From Deltaproteobacteria bacterium (lineage in GTDB: Bacteria; Desulfobacterota; BSN033; WVXP01), in NCBI GenBank assembly GCA_019308905.1, contig JAFDHF010000031.1:1-43317 (forward strand): DNA of 43,317 nucleotides, written 5' to 3'. The notes below the pieces were generated by a model. The model had not been told where the DNA came from. It made no database searches and saw only the letters and a program-made list of their open reading frames with translations. Positions 25,549 to 33,740 of the stretch are shown piece by piece. How positions within the stretch are numbered: position 1 is the stretch's first letter; every line of letters starts with the position of its first letter. A program made the position numbers and the translations under genes.

Positions 25549-27108
25549 CTATTTTCGATCGATGAATGCCAGTTTGTTCAATGGAAGCGGGATGCCGATG
25601 GCGATACCGTTTCTTGTATAGAAAAGGCTCAATCGCCCGTTGTGGGCCCAGTACCAGTTGGGATAATAGAGCGGCAGGTTGGGCAGATCCTCGGCATAGA
25701 GTTCTTGGATGCGGAAGACGATTCTCCTTCTCTGTTCAGGATCCATCTCCTCAAGCTGTGCCATGACGAGTCGTTTCAGCTCCTCATTCCGGTGATACCG
25801 AACGCTGTTGAACCCCTCGTCCAGGATCGCCCTTTTTAGAAACGACGGATCGTACAGCCCCCCGTGGCCGCTGAGCGCGAGTCGAAACTGCCAGTGCAGA
25901 ATCCTGGAGTCGACGGTTTTGGATTCAAGGGTTCGAATATCGACCTCAAAGCCCAGGCTTTCGAGTTCTTCTTTCAGAAACAGGCCGACTTCTTTAAATC
26001 GAGGCTGGGAAAGGATCTCCAGCCTGAGAGGGACTCCGTCGCGAATGATCCTTCCTCCCGTGAGCTTATAACCCAGGTTCTGGAGTAAGGCTCTCGCCCT
26101 GGCAGGATCGAAGGGATATCTCTTCACATGGGGATTGCACCAGGGGCTGTCAGGAGGAACAAAACCCGGGTGTCCAACCATGGCGTGCCCTCGTTGTGTG
26201 ATCTCTACCAGAGCCTTCCGGTCGATTGCATATGCCAAGGCCTGCCTGAACTCCTTCTGATCGAGGGGTGGTTCCCTGTGGTTCATAACCAGTTTCAGGT
26301 GCCATCCATAGGGAGCCCTTATGACATGGTAGCCTAGTCGCCTCATATCCTTTGCCAGGTCGGGGGGTATGGATCCAGCGTCAACTAGGCCCTGCCTGAG
26401 AGCGGGCCCGATCATTTCTCTTGCGATCTTTGTGAACTTGATCCGGGAGACGCTGGGTTTGCCCCCGTAGTAGAGGGGATTGGCTTCGTAGAGATAGCTG
26501 CCCTGAGCCCTGTTGTAGTCGAGCAGTTTGAAAGGCCCGGTACCGACGAGCGCCTTTTTGGCCCCGAAGCGCCTGGGGGTCGAGACTTCCTGCCAGATAT
26601 GGCGGGGAAGGATCGGCATGGTCCCTGCCACATTGATCAGGAACGGGGCATACCTTCTGCCCAAAATGACCTTGACCCTGTGTGGATCGATTGCAATGGC
26701 CCCTTGGAGGAGCTTCGGGTCTATCCACGGCATCGGGTGTTTCTTGGCATACTGGAAGGTGAAGACCACATCTTCTGCCGTAAATGGCAGGCCATCGTGC
26801 CATTTTGCGCCTCTGTCGAGGTCGAAGACATAGGCGTTTTCATGGTCGAGGTACTCCCAATGTTTGGCTAAAGCTGGGATCACCTTTCCGGCCCGGTTCT
26901 TCCAGGTGAGGGTATCGAAGATGAAGCTCATCCGCACGTACCCTGGCCCACGTGGATACCGCCGGTAAGGCGACGGATATCCCCAATCACCGGTCGTGTC
27001 AGCGATGGCGTACGTGGTGGGGCTCGCCCAAGCCGCCGCCCAGGAGAGAGAAAGAAGCAGCGGGAGGATGAAAAATACAACCAGACGGTGACTGCTTCGG
27101 TCATTCAT
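25549..27108 (-). CDS. Family-5 extracellular solute-binding protein of the ABC importer
   Basis: The 519-residue exported protein has a signal peptide (MNDRSSHR then a hydrophobic core, cut near AWA-SP). The family-5 pattern is clear: IFDTLTWKNRAGKVIPALAKHWEY, the signature AKWHDGLPFTAEDVVFTFQYAKK, REEPPLDQKEFRQALAYAIDRK-type segment, and a C-terminal helix. The family binds peptides, nickel chelates, opines and other small organics, and the ligand cannot be read from sequence. ATG 27108 overlaps the fmdE-type stop by eight bases; the much longer upstream open frame only shadows that gene. It ends on TAG. Confidence 0.88.
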   Translation of the reverse strand: MNDRSSHRLVVFFILPLLLSLSWAAAWASPTTYAIADTTGDWGYPSPYRRYPRGPGYVRMSFIFDTLTWKNRAGKVIPALAKHWEYLDHENAYVFDLDRGAKWHDGLPFTAEDVVFTFQYAKKHPMPWIDPKLLQGAIAIDPHRVKVILGRRYAPFLINVAGTMPILPRHIWQEVSTPRRFGAKKALVGTGPFKLLDYNRAQGSYLYEANPLYYGGKPSVSRIKFTKIAREMIGPALRQGLVDAGSIPPDLAKDMRRLGYHVIRAPYGWHLKLVMNHREPPLDQKEFRQALAYAIDRKALVEITQRGHAMVGHPGFVPPDSPWCNPHVKRYPFDPARARALLQNLGYKLTGGRIIRDGVPLRLEILSQPRFKEVGLFLKEELESLGFEVDIRTLESKTVDSRILHWQFRLALSGHGGLYDPSFLKRAILDEGFNSVRYHRNEELKRLVMAQLEEMDPEQRRRIVFRIQELYAEDLPNLPLYYPNWYWAHNGRLSLFYTRNGIAIGIPLPLNKLAFIDRK

Positions 27109-27760
27109 TGCCTGTCTCCTTCGTAGAGGTCGTGTCCTTGGTCTTTGCTGAGGAAAACCGTCGGCGCGCGCAGGCGATGCAAAGCCTCTGCCCGTGAACC
27201 TGGCTGAGCATGTCGATCCTTGCCGGCTCCCCGCAGCCGTCACAGATTTCTGATCCCACGATTCTCGCCCTGGGCGGGGCCTCGGTTGATACCTCCTCGA
27301 TTTTGAAGAGAGAGTGTGGGTCTGCCTCGAGAATTCTCCTGGCCTGTTCCCCGTGGAGACGGGTGAATTGTTTGGTCTCTTCAGGAGATGCGTCTCCATC
27401 CTGAACCTTTTCGAAAAGGGCGAGGTGGGAGCGATCCCGGTCGAGAACACCCGGCCTGAGGCACGCGCGGACCGCCCTCCTCCGGTTTCTTGCGATAAGG
27501 GTGAAGGCCTGCTTTCCATAGTTCTTGAAAATGAAGTTGCCCTTGCCGAATGTGCACCCCGTCATGACCTGAATGGCATCGACTCCGCAGGCATCGTTCT
27601 CCACAATGGCCACCAACTCCTCATCCGATGCCCTGCGAACACCCAGTTCTTTCATGAGAACCCGGGCCGCCTGGAAGCCTATGGCCAACCCAGGGCAGAC
27701 GTGCCCGTGAAAACCGACGCATTCCTTGAAATCCCCCTGCTCGTTGCCGATCTCTACCAT
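27101..27760 (-). CDS. fmdE: FmdE-family protein with C-terminal zinc ribbon
   Basis: The 219-residue cytoplasmic protein matches the formylmethanofuran dehydrogenase subunit E family: FHGHVCPGLAIGFQAA (H18, H20, C22) and ENDACGVDAIQVMTGCTFGKGN (C58, C69), the likely metal site. A basic middle and a CxxC...CxxC zinc ribbon (CDGCGEPARID...RLCIACA) near the end follow. The family was named in methanogens with Mo/W enzymes but occurs widely in anaerobes without that enzyme; its reaction is not settled. ATG 27760 is chosen because GGAGG lies five bases upstream and domain homology begins there. It is the first gene of the ABC-importer operon and divergent from mtbB. Confidence 0.88.
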   Translation of the reverse strand: MVEIGNEQGDFKECVGFHGHVCPGLAIGFQAARVLMKELGVRRASDEELVAIVENDACGVDAIQVMTGCTFGKGNFIFKNYGKQAFTLIARNRRRAVRACLRPGVLDRDRSHLALFEKVQDGDASPEETKQFTRLHGEQARRILEADPHSLFKIEEVSTEAPPRARIVGSEICDGCGEPARIDMLSQVHGQRLCIACARRRFSSAKTKDTTSTKETGNE

Positions 27761-28065
27761 TTCAGCCTCCGATGAATACCGAAACCCAGGTTGCATGGAC
27801 CTCATGCAGTTTCTCGGTAACACTAACATAAAAAAAGTAGCACGTCAAGAACCTCGATTCTGAAATTTTCGACCTGTTGGAGCAGGGAATTTTCCTGTTA
27901 GGGAGCGAAAGAACCGTAAGGTTAATGAGGCGCAACAATCCTCGATCGAAAACAGAGGAAAGTCCGGCATGGATTCGGCAATATGGGCTGCTATGGTCTT
28001 CTCGATGCCTCTGTCTCTTTTTCTGGTATACTTGGGTATCCGAGAAAACGGGGGAGAGAGGAACA
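27761..28065. promoter_or_regulatory. Divergent promoter region between the FmdE/ABC operon and mtbB
   Basis: This 305-base gap has no gene. Towards mtbB an extended -10 (TGGTATACT) holds TATACT at 28027-28032, about 34 bases before the start codon, with no clear -35. Towards fmdE a TTGACG lies on the minus strand at 27848-27843; 17 bases on is only a weak TAGTGT. The mtbB leader carries a GGGGGAGAGAGG ribosome site. No riboswitch was recognised. Confidence 0.4.
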
Positions 28066-29457
28066 ATGGAGAAGATCTACACGCGGCTGGGAGACGGGAC
28101 CGTCGTAGAACTGGGTGAAAAAGAACTGAGAACCGAGATCGAAAGGGGAATGGCGGATGCCTCTGAGCGGAGCGGTGTCTCGCCGCTGACCGAGGATGAG
28201 ATGCGCCGGCTTTTCGAGATCTGCGTCTCCTCGAGGGGACTTTCGAGGGTCGCCAGGGGAAACGAGGTGGTTCTGAGCAACGACGGGATGACTGCCAAGG
28301 TGAGGCGGATGGGGATAGAGGTGGATAGGATCCAGGGACTACAGATCCACGAGAGGGCTCTTGGCGCCGACATACTTGAAATGGATCATATTGATTACAG
28401 TTACAAGGCGATAAAGCCGATTGTAGGGGAGGAGGTCCCTGTGCTGGAGCAGGCTCTGGCTTCTACCATTGCGCCACTGTTCTATGGAGCCATGCCGAAC
28501 CTGGGCTACTACAGCCAGCCTGACGGCCCGGTACCGAATCCGTCCGACCTCATGGTGGCTGGAAAGATCGAGGCGGCAAGGCGGGCGGGCGAGGAGGCGG
28601 TTGAACACGCGGTGAGAGACATCGTGTTCGTGGCGAGCAGGATGTACGAGGCAGGGGCTGACGGGGTGGATATCGACACGGTGGGTGCGGCCGGAGACAC
28701 CGACTTTGCGGCTGCCCTCCGGGCCACCGAGATCCTGAGAAAGAAGTACCCGGACATGTGCATCGAGATGGGCATGGCGGGGGAGTTTATCCTTGGAATG
28801 CACGGGGACATAGCATATCGAGGAGTCAGGCTGGCTGGTCTCTACCCCCACGAGCAGGTGAGACTGGCCGAGAAGGCAGGAGCCACCATATTCGGTCCGG
28901 TCGTCAATACCGTACCCGGTAAATCTGTTCCAGAGAACATCGCTCGGGCCGTGACGTTGATAAAGGCCTGCGTGGAGGCGAGCGGGATTCCGGTTCATGC
29001 CGATATGGGGATGGGGGTCTGTGGGGTTCCCCTCTGCGAAATCCTGCCCGTAGATGCGGTATCCATGGCGTCTCGAGCCATGGTGGAGATCACAAGGTTG
29101 GACGGTTTGTAGGTTGGGATAGGGGATCTTATGGGCATGGCCGTGACCCACGCTCTGACTTCTGGAATGGGAGGGATCCGGACCGCCGGAGATCTGGTGG
29201 CGAGGATGGAAATCTCCAGGGGCATGAAGATCGATGCGGCAAAGGCCTATGTGGCCGGAAGGCTCGGTGTTTCCGAGGCGGACCTGTCAGATGTCACAAG
29301 AATGGGTGAGATCCGCGAGGATCTCAATCTCGGAACCGTGATGTCCCGGTCCGGAAAAGCCCAGGCCATGGAGGCGAAGTTCCACATAGCCGAACTTCTG
29401 GGAATCAAGATCAACTCGGTGGAAAGGTTCAAGGAGCGATCCGGCTCGACGCACTAG
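28066..29457 (+). CDS. mtbB: Dimethylamine:corrinoid methyltransferase, pyrrolysine-containing (UAG read through)
   Basis: MtbB moves a methyl group from dimethylamine to the Co(I) corrinoid of its partner protein MtbC in the cytoplasm. The frame runs 348 codons from ATG 28066 (GGGGGAGAGAGG before it), meets TAG at 29110-29112, and continues in the same frame for 114 more codons to TAG 29455-29457. Both halves are MtbB: before the amber, ILEMDHIDYSYKAIKP, PLFYGAMPNLGYY, VPVHADMGMGVCGVP-type and MVEITRLDGL; after it, VGIGDLMGMAVTHAL, AGDLVARMEIS and ELLGIKINS. The amber falls where archaeal MtbB has pyrrolysine (here residue 349; about 356 in Methanosarcina barkeri), and total length 463 is normal (about 467). 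Ordinary annotation would split it into two genes. No mtbC, mtbA or pyl gene is in the window. Confidence 0.93.
29110..29112 (+). other. In-frame UAG codon decoded as pyrrolysine
   Basis: TAG follows ...CGL-type codons GGT TTG and is followed in frame by GTT GGG ATA GGG GAT. The archaeal family has the same sequence logic, DG(I/L)-Pyl-VG(V/I)GD. The residue is the catalytic electrophile that is thought to bind the amine in this enzyme class. Decoding needs a tRNA-CUA (pylT) and PylS, which must be elsewhere in the genome. Confidence 0.9.
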
Positions 29458-30596
29458 AGTGGGGAGCCGGCAAAAGGGGCGGCAGCATGCCTACTCTCGC
29501 CGGCGGCTCGGGTATTGGGTCTTGCCACCACAACTAGGTCCGGACCGACCCTGCTGGTCTTCTCGATGGTAAAGCCGAGGGCCTGGGTGAGGTTCGCCGT
29601 TCCCAGATCTCCCACCGCGTCGATCCCCTCTCCGATGATTTTCGGGCCGATGACTATCAGGAGTCTGTCGACGAGTCTTTCCCTAAAGAGAGAAGTGGCA
29701 AGGGCGGCTCCCCCCTCGACGAGAACCGAGGTGATTCCTTCCTGAGACAGGATTGGGAGCGCTGTCCGGAGGTCGACCCTTCCCTGCGGATTCGGGCTCA
29801 CCGGGATGACCCGTGCTCCCAGCCTTCTTAGATCCTCGATGCTCTTGGCATCGGCCCGCGGAGTGGTGAGAACCGTGGTGAGTGATGGGTTCCCATCCGA
29901 CAGGACCCTGCTCGTCACGGGGATTCTAAGCCTGCTGTCGACGATTATCCGCCTGGGGTTCCTCCCCCTGACCAACCGCACGGTGAGGCTGGGATCGTCG
30001 CTGAGTACCGTGCCGATACCCACCATAACGGCGTCATGAGTCGCACGCCACCTGTGGGCCAGCCTCCTTGAGTCCGGAGAGCTGATCCACTGGGAGCTTC
30101 CGTTCTTTGTTGCGATACGGCCGTCAAGGGACTGGGCGATCTTCAGGCTGACCAGGGGAAGGCCGGTTTCGAAGTACTTGAAATGCGGCTCGTTCAAGGC
30201 GCGACATGGTCCTTCAAGCACCCCCACGGTCACCCTGACCCCGTGGTCGAGAAGCTTCCTGATCCCCTTGCCCGCGACCAGGGGGTTCGGATCCTCGGTG
30301 CCGATGACCACACGGCCGATTCCCTTTTCGATGATGAGGTCGACGCAGGGAGGGGTCTTTCCATAGTGACAACAGGGCTCGAGGGTCACATAGAGGGTGG
30401 CCCCCTTGAGTTTTCCTTCCACGGAGCTCAAGGCCTCGGCCTCGGCATGGGGACCCCCGAACCTCCTGTGGTACCCCCGTGCTATGACCTTCTCTCCCCT
30501 CACGATCACGGCTCCCACCATCGGGTTCGGGCTTACCCATCCCATTCCCCTGCGGGCCAGGCGAAGAGCCGCCTTCATATACGATTGGTCGTCCAA
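29454..30596 (-). CDS. ribD: Bifunctional riboflavin biosynthesis deaminase/reductase
   Basis: The 380-residue enzyme carries out the second and third steps of riboflavin synthesis. The N-terminal deaminase has zinc motifs HAEAEAL and PCCHYGKTPPC; the C-terminal reductase starts around residue 150 with VSLKIAQSLDGRIA and has SSQWISSP, HRWRATHDAVMVGIGTVLSDDP and VLVEGGAALA. The start is TTG 30596, six bases after GGGAG, giving the usual short lead before YMKAALRLA. It stands alone with no other rib genes in view. Its stop is TAG and overlaps the TAG stop of mtbB in the palindrome CTAG at 29454-29457. Confidence 0.92.
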   Translation of the reverse strand: MDDQSYMKAALRLARRGMGWVSPNPMVGAVIVRGEKVIARGYHRRFGGPHAEAEALSSVEGKLKGATLYVTLEPCCHYGKTPPCVDLIIEKGIGRVVIGTEDPNPLVAGKGIRKLLDHGVRVTVGVLEGPCRALNEPHFKYFETGLPLVSLKIAQSLDGRIATKNGSSQWISSPDSRRLAHRWRATHDAVMVGIGTVLSDDPSLTVRLVRGRNPRRIIVDSRLRIPVTSRVLSDGNPSLTTVLTTPRADAKSIEDLRRLGARVIPVSPNPQGRVDLRTALPILSQEGITSVLVEGGAALATSLFRERLVDRLLIVIGPKIIGEGIDAVGDLGTANLTQALGFTIEKTSRVGPDLVVVARPNTRAAGESRHAAAPFAGSPL

Positions 30597-30825
30597 TAGA
30601 ATCTCCCGGTCGAGCTAGATGAATCGCGACGGTCTTGAAGGACTCTGCCAGATGCCCCCTAACAGTATATACGTGAACCGTGTGGAGATACAAACCGTAC
30701 GGGTTGAGCGCCGTGGGTGACGCGCCACCGATCGGGTCCCCATACGGGACCATCGTTCGGGGGACTCCTTTTCCGGCAGGACCTGCCGGCCGTATTTCAC
30801 AGTGCGAGGGCCTGAGGACCGGAGA
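30597..30825 (-). promoter_or_regulatory. MFS-ribD gap with two hairpins and a possible ribD promoter
   Basis: Read on the minus strand, the gap after the MFS gene holds two inverted repeats: CCGGCAGG (30773-30780) / CCTGCCGG (30782-30789), and GGTCCC (30735-30740) / GGGACC (30746-30751). Neither is followed by a U-tract. Nearer ribD is a TATACT preceded at 18 bases by TTGTAT. I looked for an FMN riboswitch here and did not recognise one. Confidence 0.4.
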
Positions 30826-31962
30826 TCAGATCCCTTTCAATCCCCTGAGAGAGAGGGTCGAGATGACCGTTAGGATCCCAAGAGCCAGGATGCCGGTTTC
30901 GAAGTTCCATAGGTCCGCCGCCGAGCCGAGAAGAACGGGGGTTACCCCGAGACCGAAGACGACACCCAGGGCAAGCGATCCGCCGGTGAAGGCACTTCTC
31001 TCCTCGAAAGTGGTCAGTTTTGAGATACCGAGGAGAGCTACGGGGAAAAAGCCGAGAGAGACGCTAGCCTGGAGGAAAAGCATCCCCACGAGGAGGGGGA
31101 AGTTCCAGGCGAGAGCCACTCCGATGGTCGAGGCTCCTGTAATCAGGAAAGCGAGTGCCAGGATCCTCCTTGCCCCGTATCGGTCGGCCATGAAACCCGC
31201 CAGAATTGAGACGAAGATACCACCTACTCTCGATGCGCCGAATACCGTGTTGGCCAGTTCTATGGGTATCCCCCTTTCCCTGACGAGGAAGAGGGGTATG
31301 ATGCTGTAAAGCCCCATGTTGGAGGCGGCGGCGAAAATCCAGAGGACTGCCATCCTCCAGAAGACCGGACGGCGGAAGACGTGGAGAAAACCGGAGCCCG
31401 CTCTGTCCCGGGCCCGGGGATCCGGGGAAAACGACCAGAAGAGAAGGGCGCCTGCAAGGCAGGCACCACTCAGGACAGGAAACAGCGCCCTCCACGAAAA
31501 ATACCGGATACAGACGGCCGCAAGGATCGGTATGAGGAAGATGCTGGTAGAGGCCGCGGTGTCATGGAGGGCGATGACCTTGCCCCATTTTGCCCGGTCA
31601 AAGGTGGCGGTAATGATGGGAATGATACTGGGCATATAGATCCCCGTGGAGATTCCGACAAGGAAAAAGAAGCTTGCAAGAGACCAGTAAGAACGCGCCT
31701 GGCCCAAAAAAAGGTGAGCTATGGTGACTGCCAGGAATCCTGCCGTGATTGTCCGTTTGTAGCCTACCCGAGGGGCCAGAGATCCGGCCAGCAGGAGCGT
31801 CGATGTGTAACCCACGGACAGGAAGAGAAAAAGGCTTCCCGCTCTGGCGTGAGTCAGGTGGAGTTCTTGTTCAAGAATCGGAAGGATCGGAGAGAAGACC
31901 GTACGACTTGAGAAGTTGAGAAACCAGAGACCCCAGAATATCAGGAGAAGGAATGTCCTCAT
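30826..31962 (-). CDS. Major facilitator superfamily transporter
   Basis: The 378-residue protein has twelve predicted membrane helices in two halves, with MFS loops between helices 2-3 (GSLAPRVGYKRTI) and 8-9 (GFMADRYGARRIL). The polar, basic middle loop contains SPDPRARDRAGSG. ATG 31962 is used; a GTG seven codons earlier has no ribosome site. It is a small-molecule permease of the inner membrane whose substrate cannot be told from sequence. Neighbours are ribD downstream and a PxxKW gene upstream, neither indicating a cargo. Confidence 0.85.
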   Translation of the reverse strand: MRTFLLLIFWGLWFLNFSSRTVFSPILPILEQELHLTHARAGSLFLFLSVGYTSTLLLAGSLAPRVGYKRTITAGFLAVTIAHLFLGQARSYWSLASFFFLVGISTGIYMPSIIPIITATFDRAKWGKVIALHDTAASTSIFLIPILAAVCIRYFSWRALFPVLSGACLAGALLFWSFSPDPRARDRAGSGFLHVFRRPVFWRMAVLWIFAAASNMGLYSIIPLFLVRERGIPIELANTVFGASRVGGIFVSILAGFMADRYGARRILALAFLITGASTIGVALAWNFPLLVGMLFLQASVSLGFFPVALLGISKLTTFEERSAFTGGSLALGVVFGLGVTPVLLGSAADLWNFETGILALGILTVISTLSLRGLKGI

Positions 31963-32218
31963 GAAACAAGCCGCTCCGTTCACATCAAAGGAAGGCGAAT
32001 CCCTCAGCCGGGAAGTGCTCTGACAGTATCCTCGGGGTCTTCCGAGGGGATCGGCTCCGCCTCCACGCAGCGGGGATCATGGAAATCGTGAGCCCCCGTC
32101 ACACCGGGCAACAGGGGCTCTGCATGTCTCGATCGGTCTCTTTTTCAAAGGGAATCCTCCCCACTGCCTGGGTCTGTGAGGATGCCTCTGGTACGAGCCG
32201 GGGAGGTCCTGGCGAAAA

Positions 32219-32512
32219 CTATTTGCCGGTAGCCCTCCTCTTGGATGCTTTCAGGGGATTCAACCTCTTGGCCGATCCATTGCCGTTGTTCCTTTTGACA
32301 TGGGTCGCCAGATTGCACACCCCGAGCCTCCATTTCAGCTCAGGCTCGCAGAAACTGGTACAGTACTGACCAGACGGGTATTCCTTGATACGCTCACACC
32401 CGATACAGGCTTCCACCACAGGATAGCACGTTCCACCATTGTAGGAACACCCTGTTTTTTTCCAGAAGACACAGGGGTCCCCTGCCTTGACCGTCTGGCA
32501 TACTCCACTCAT
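32219..32512 (-). CDS. PxxKW family cysteine-rich protein
   Basis: The 97-residue protein has ten cysteines in the first 70 residues: CQTVKAGDPCVFW, TGCSYNGGTCYPVVEACIGCERI, QYCTSFCEPELKWRLGVCN, and a basic tail. The EPELKW element is the family's PxxKW mark. The many Cys suggest one or more metal or iron-sulfur sites; no function is established. I recognise the family as typical of sulfate-reducing and related delta-proteobacteria. The start ATG 32512 follows GGGAGG. A good promoter lies about 160 bases upstream, leaving a long leader with a palindrome. Confidence 0.85.
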   Translation of the reverse strand: MSGVCQTVKAGDPCVFWKKTGCSYNGGTCYPVVEACIGCERIKEYPSGQYCTSFCEPELKWRLGVCNLATHVKRNNGNGSAKRLNPLKASKRRATGK

Positions 32513-32543
32513 GGCTATCGCCTCCCTTCTGTATTGATCTTGA

Positions 32544-32556
32544 CCGTTCCGAACGG
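32544..32556 (-). promoter_or_regulatory. Palindrome in the leader of the PxxKW gene
   Basis: CCGTTC-C-GAACGG is a perfect 13-base palindrome 32 bases before the start codon of the PxxKW gene. It could be an operator or a tight RNA hairpin; no protein family was recognised from it. Confidence 0.4.
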
Positions 32557-32676
32557 CCGTGCCTGTTTGCAAGAGACAACAAAAAAAATCGAGCCACCCA
32601 TATGTGGTTATTGAGGCCGGGTAACTCGACCTGAAAGCGGCACCCGTGTCTTGAGGCGAATACCGCTGTGCCCCAA

Positions 32677-32705
32677 CGTATAACAACTCCGCTGGCCTTT
32701 GTCAA
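32677..32705 (-). promoter_or_regulatory. Sigma70-type promoter of the PxxKW gene
   Basis: On the minus strand, TTGACA (32705-32700) is followed after exactly 17 bases by TATACG (32682-32677). The -35 is perfect and the -10 matches four of six. Transcription would begin near 32670 and give a leader of about 160 bases. Confidence 0.6.
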
Positions 32706-32840
32706 GGCCGGCAAAGCAGGGTTTTGATGTTTTTCAAGGCGATTTCCCACAAAAATATTCTAGCAGGTGCCGCCCCCGCATATCAACCCACAGCTCAGGG
32801 GGAACAGGGGACGGCCGTGCAGGGAATTCTCGCCCTTCCC

Positions 32841-32932
32841 CACGAACACGAACCACGTCCCACGAACACGAACCACGAACACGAACCACGAACACGAATC
32901 ACGAACACGAATCACGAACACGAATCACGAAC
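32841..32932 (+). repeat. 13-base tandem repeat
   Basis: The unit is cacgaacacgaa followed by c or t. One copy is at 32841-32853; after a seven-base spacer, five adjoining copies fill 32861-32925, and a half copy follows to 32932. The first copies end in c and the last three in t. Each unit is itself a doubled acgaa motif. It is non-coding and lies upstream of the XRE-cupin gene promoter. It is too short and has no spacers, so it is not a CRISPR. Confidence 0.9.
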
Positions 32933-33009
32933 CACGACGTCCCCCCCGCAGTGTCGCTCCGAGACAGAGGTGTACTCCAAGGGTCAGGAGGCTCCACCTG
33001 ACTTTCTTC

Positions 33010-33038
33010 TTGACAATTATTAGGAGGTGAAATATATA
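33010..33038 (+). promoter_or_regulatory. Strong sigma70-type promoter of the XRE-cupin regulator
   Basis: TTGACA (33010-33015) and TATATA (33033-33038) are 17 bases apart, near consensus. The surrounding sequence (33030-33060) is AT-rich, unlike its neighbourhood. Transcription would start near 33045, about 38 bases before the ATG. Family members often repress their own promoter. Confidence 0.7.
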
Positions 33039-33082
33039 TTCACTATTAGTAAAGCTGAATTAACCATGGATAATACAATGCC

Positions 33083-33676
33083 ATGGAAGGGAAGATTCAT
33101 CAGAGAATCCGGGACTACAGGAAGCTCAAGGGCCTGACCCTGAAGGAGCTTGCAGAGAGGGCCGGTTGCACCCAGTCCTACATTTCTCAGCTCGAGAAGA
33201 GGACCACCATGCCTTCGCTTTCCATGGTGGGTAAGCTCGCCAGAGCTCTGGACGTTAACGTGGTGGATCTGTTTGCAGACCCACCCGAGGAATCCCAGAA
33301 GGATTGGCACCTGCCAAAGGAAGAAAGGAGGATCATAGAGTACCCCGGAGGCAAGGTCTTGAGCCAGATGTTGGTTTCAAGAATCACGACGAAGAAGATG
33401 GAACCCCTTATCAGCGTCGTCGAACCTGGTGGAGGGTCTGACAGGGTTGAGCCCGGTGAGAGGTCCGGACACCCGGAGAAGATCTCCCATCCCCGGGGCA
33501 CCGAGGAGTTCGTCCTTGTTCTCAAGGGGGGAATCGACTTTCAGATCAACGGAAAGACCTTGATTCTCCGGGAAGGCGATACACTCTACTTCGATGGGAA
33601 TCGACCCCATTGCTGGGTCAACAACGGGACGGAGGCCGCTGAAGTCCTCTTTGTGTTCAGCCCCCCCACATGGTAG
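33083..33676 (+). CDS. XRE-family regulator with a C-terminal cupin domain
   Basis: The 197-residue DNA-binding protein has an N-terminal helix-turn-helix (about 8-62: LKGLTLKELAERAGCTQSYI then SQLEKRTTMPSLSMVGKLARALDV) and a C-terminal cupin barrel (about 110-195: HPRGTEEFVLVLKGGIDFQI, LREGDTLYFDGNRPHCW). HTH-cupin proteins of the PuuR type sense small amines, amino acids or their products. It lies 64 bases upstream of the molybdenum hydroxylase genes and is the obvious candidate to control them. The ATG has no strong ribosome site. It ends on TAG. Confidence 0.88.
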   Translation: MEGKIHQRIRDYRKLKGLTLKELAERAGCTQSYISQLEKRTTMPSLSMVGKLARALDVNVVDLFADPPEESQKDWHLPKEERRIIEYPGGKVLSQMLVSRITTKKMEPLISVVEPGGGSDRVEPGERSGHPEKISHPRGTEEFVLVLKGGIDFQINGKTLILREGDTLYFDGNRPHCWVNNGTEAAEVLFVFSPPTW

Positions 33677-33740
33677 GGGCCGGAGAGGGAGAGACTCGTA
33701 AGTTTGAGCCTGCCAAAGGCGCAAGAAAGGATGCTGGGAA

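Noticed and set aside
27109-27519. N-terminal 137-residue extension of the solute-binding protein
   Set aside because: It overlaps the FmdE-family coding sequence, is Arg/Ser/Pro-rich, and would bury the signal peptide that begins at ATG 27108.
3226-27925. Shared 10-mer GTAAGGTTAA at 3226-3235 and 27916-27925 as a common operator
   Set aside because: Only two copies, no symmetry and no shared gene function; a 10-base match twice in 43 kb is expected by chance.
28066-29112. mtbB as a pseudogene broken by a nonsense mutation
   Set aside because: The stop is TAG at the family's pyrrolysine position, no frameshift is present, and sequence after it stays well conserved in pattern and length.
29131-29457. 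Separate small gene starting at ATG 29131
   Set aside because: It is in the same frame as the upstream MtbB sequence, has no ribosome site, and its product is exactly the MtbB C-terminus; the UAG between them is the pyrrolysine codon.
30597-30825. FMN riboswitch before ribD
   Set aside because: The conserved FMN-element blocks were not recognised on either strand; only simple inverted repeats are present.
32841-32932. CRISPR array
   Set aside because: Units are 13 bases and adjoin directly with no unique spacers, and no cas genes are near.
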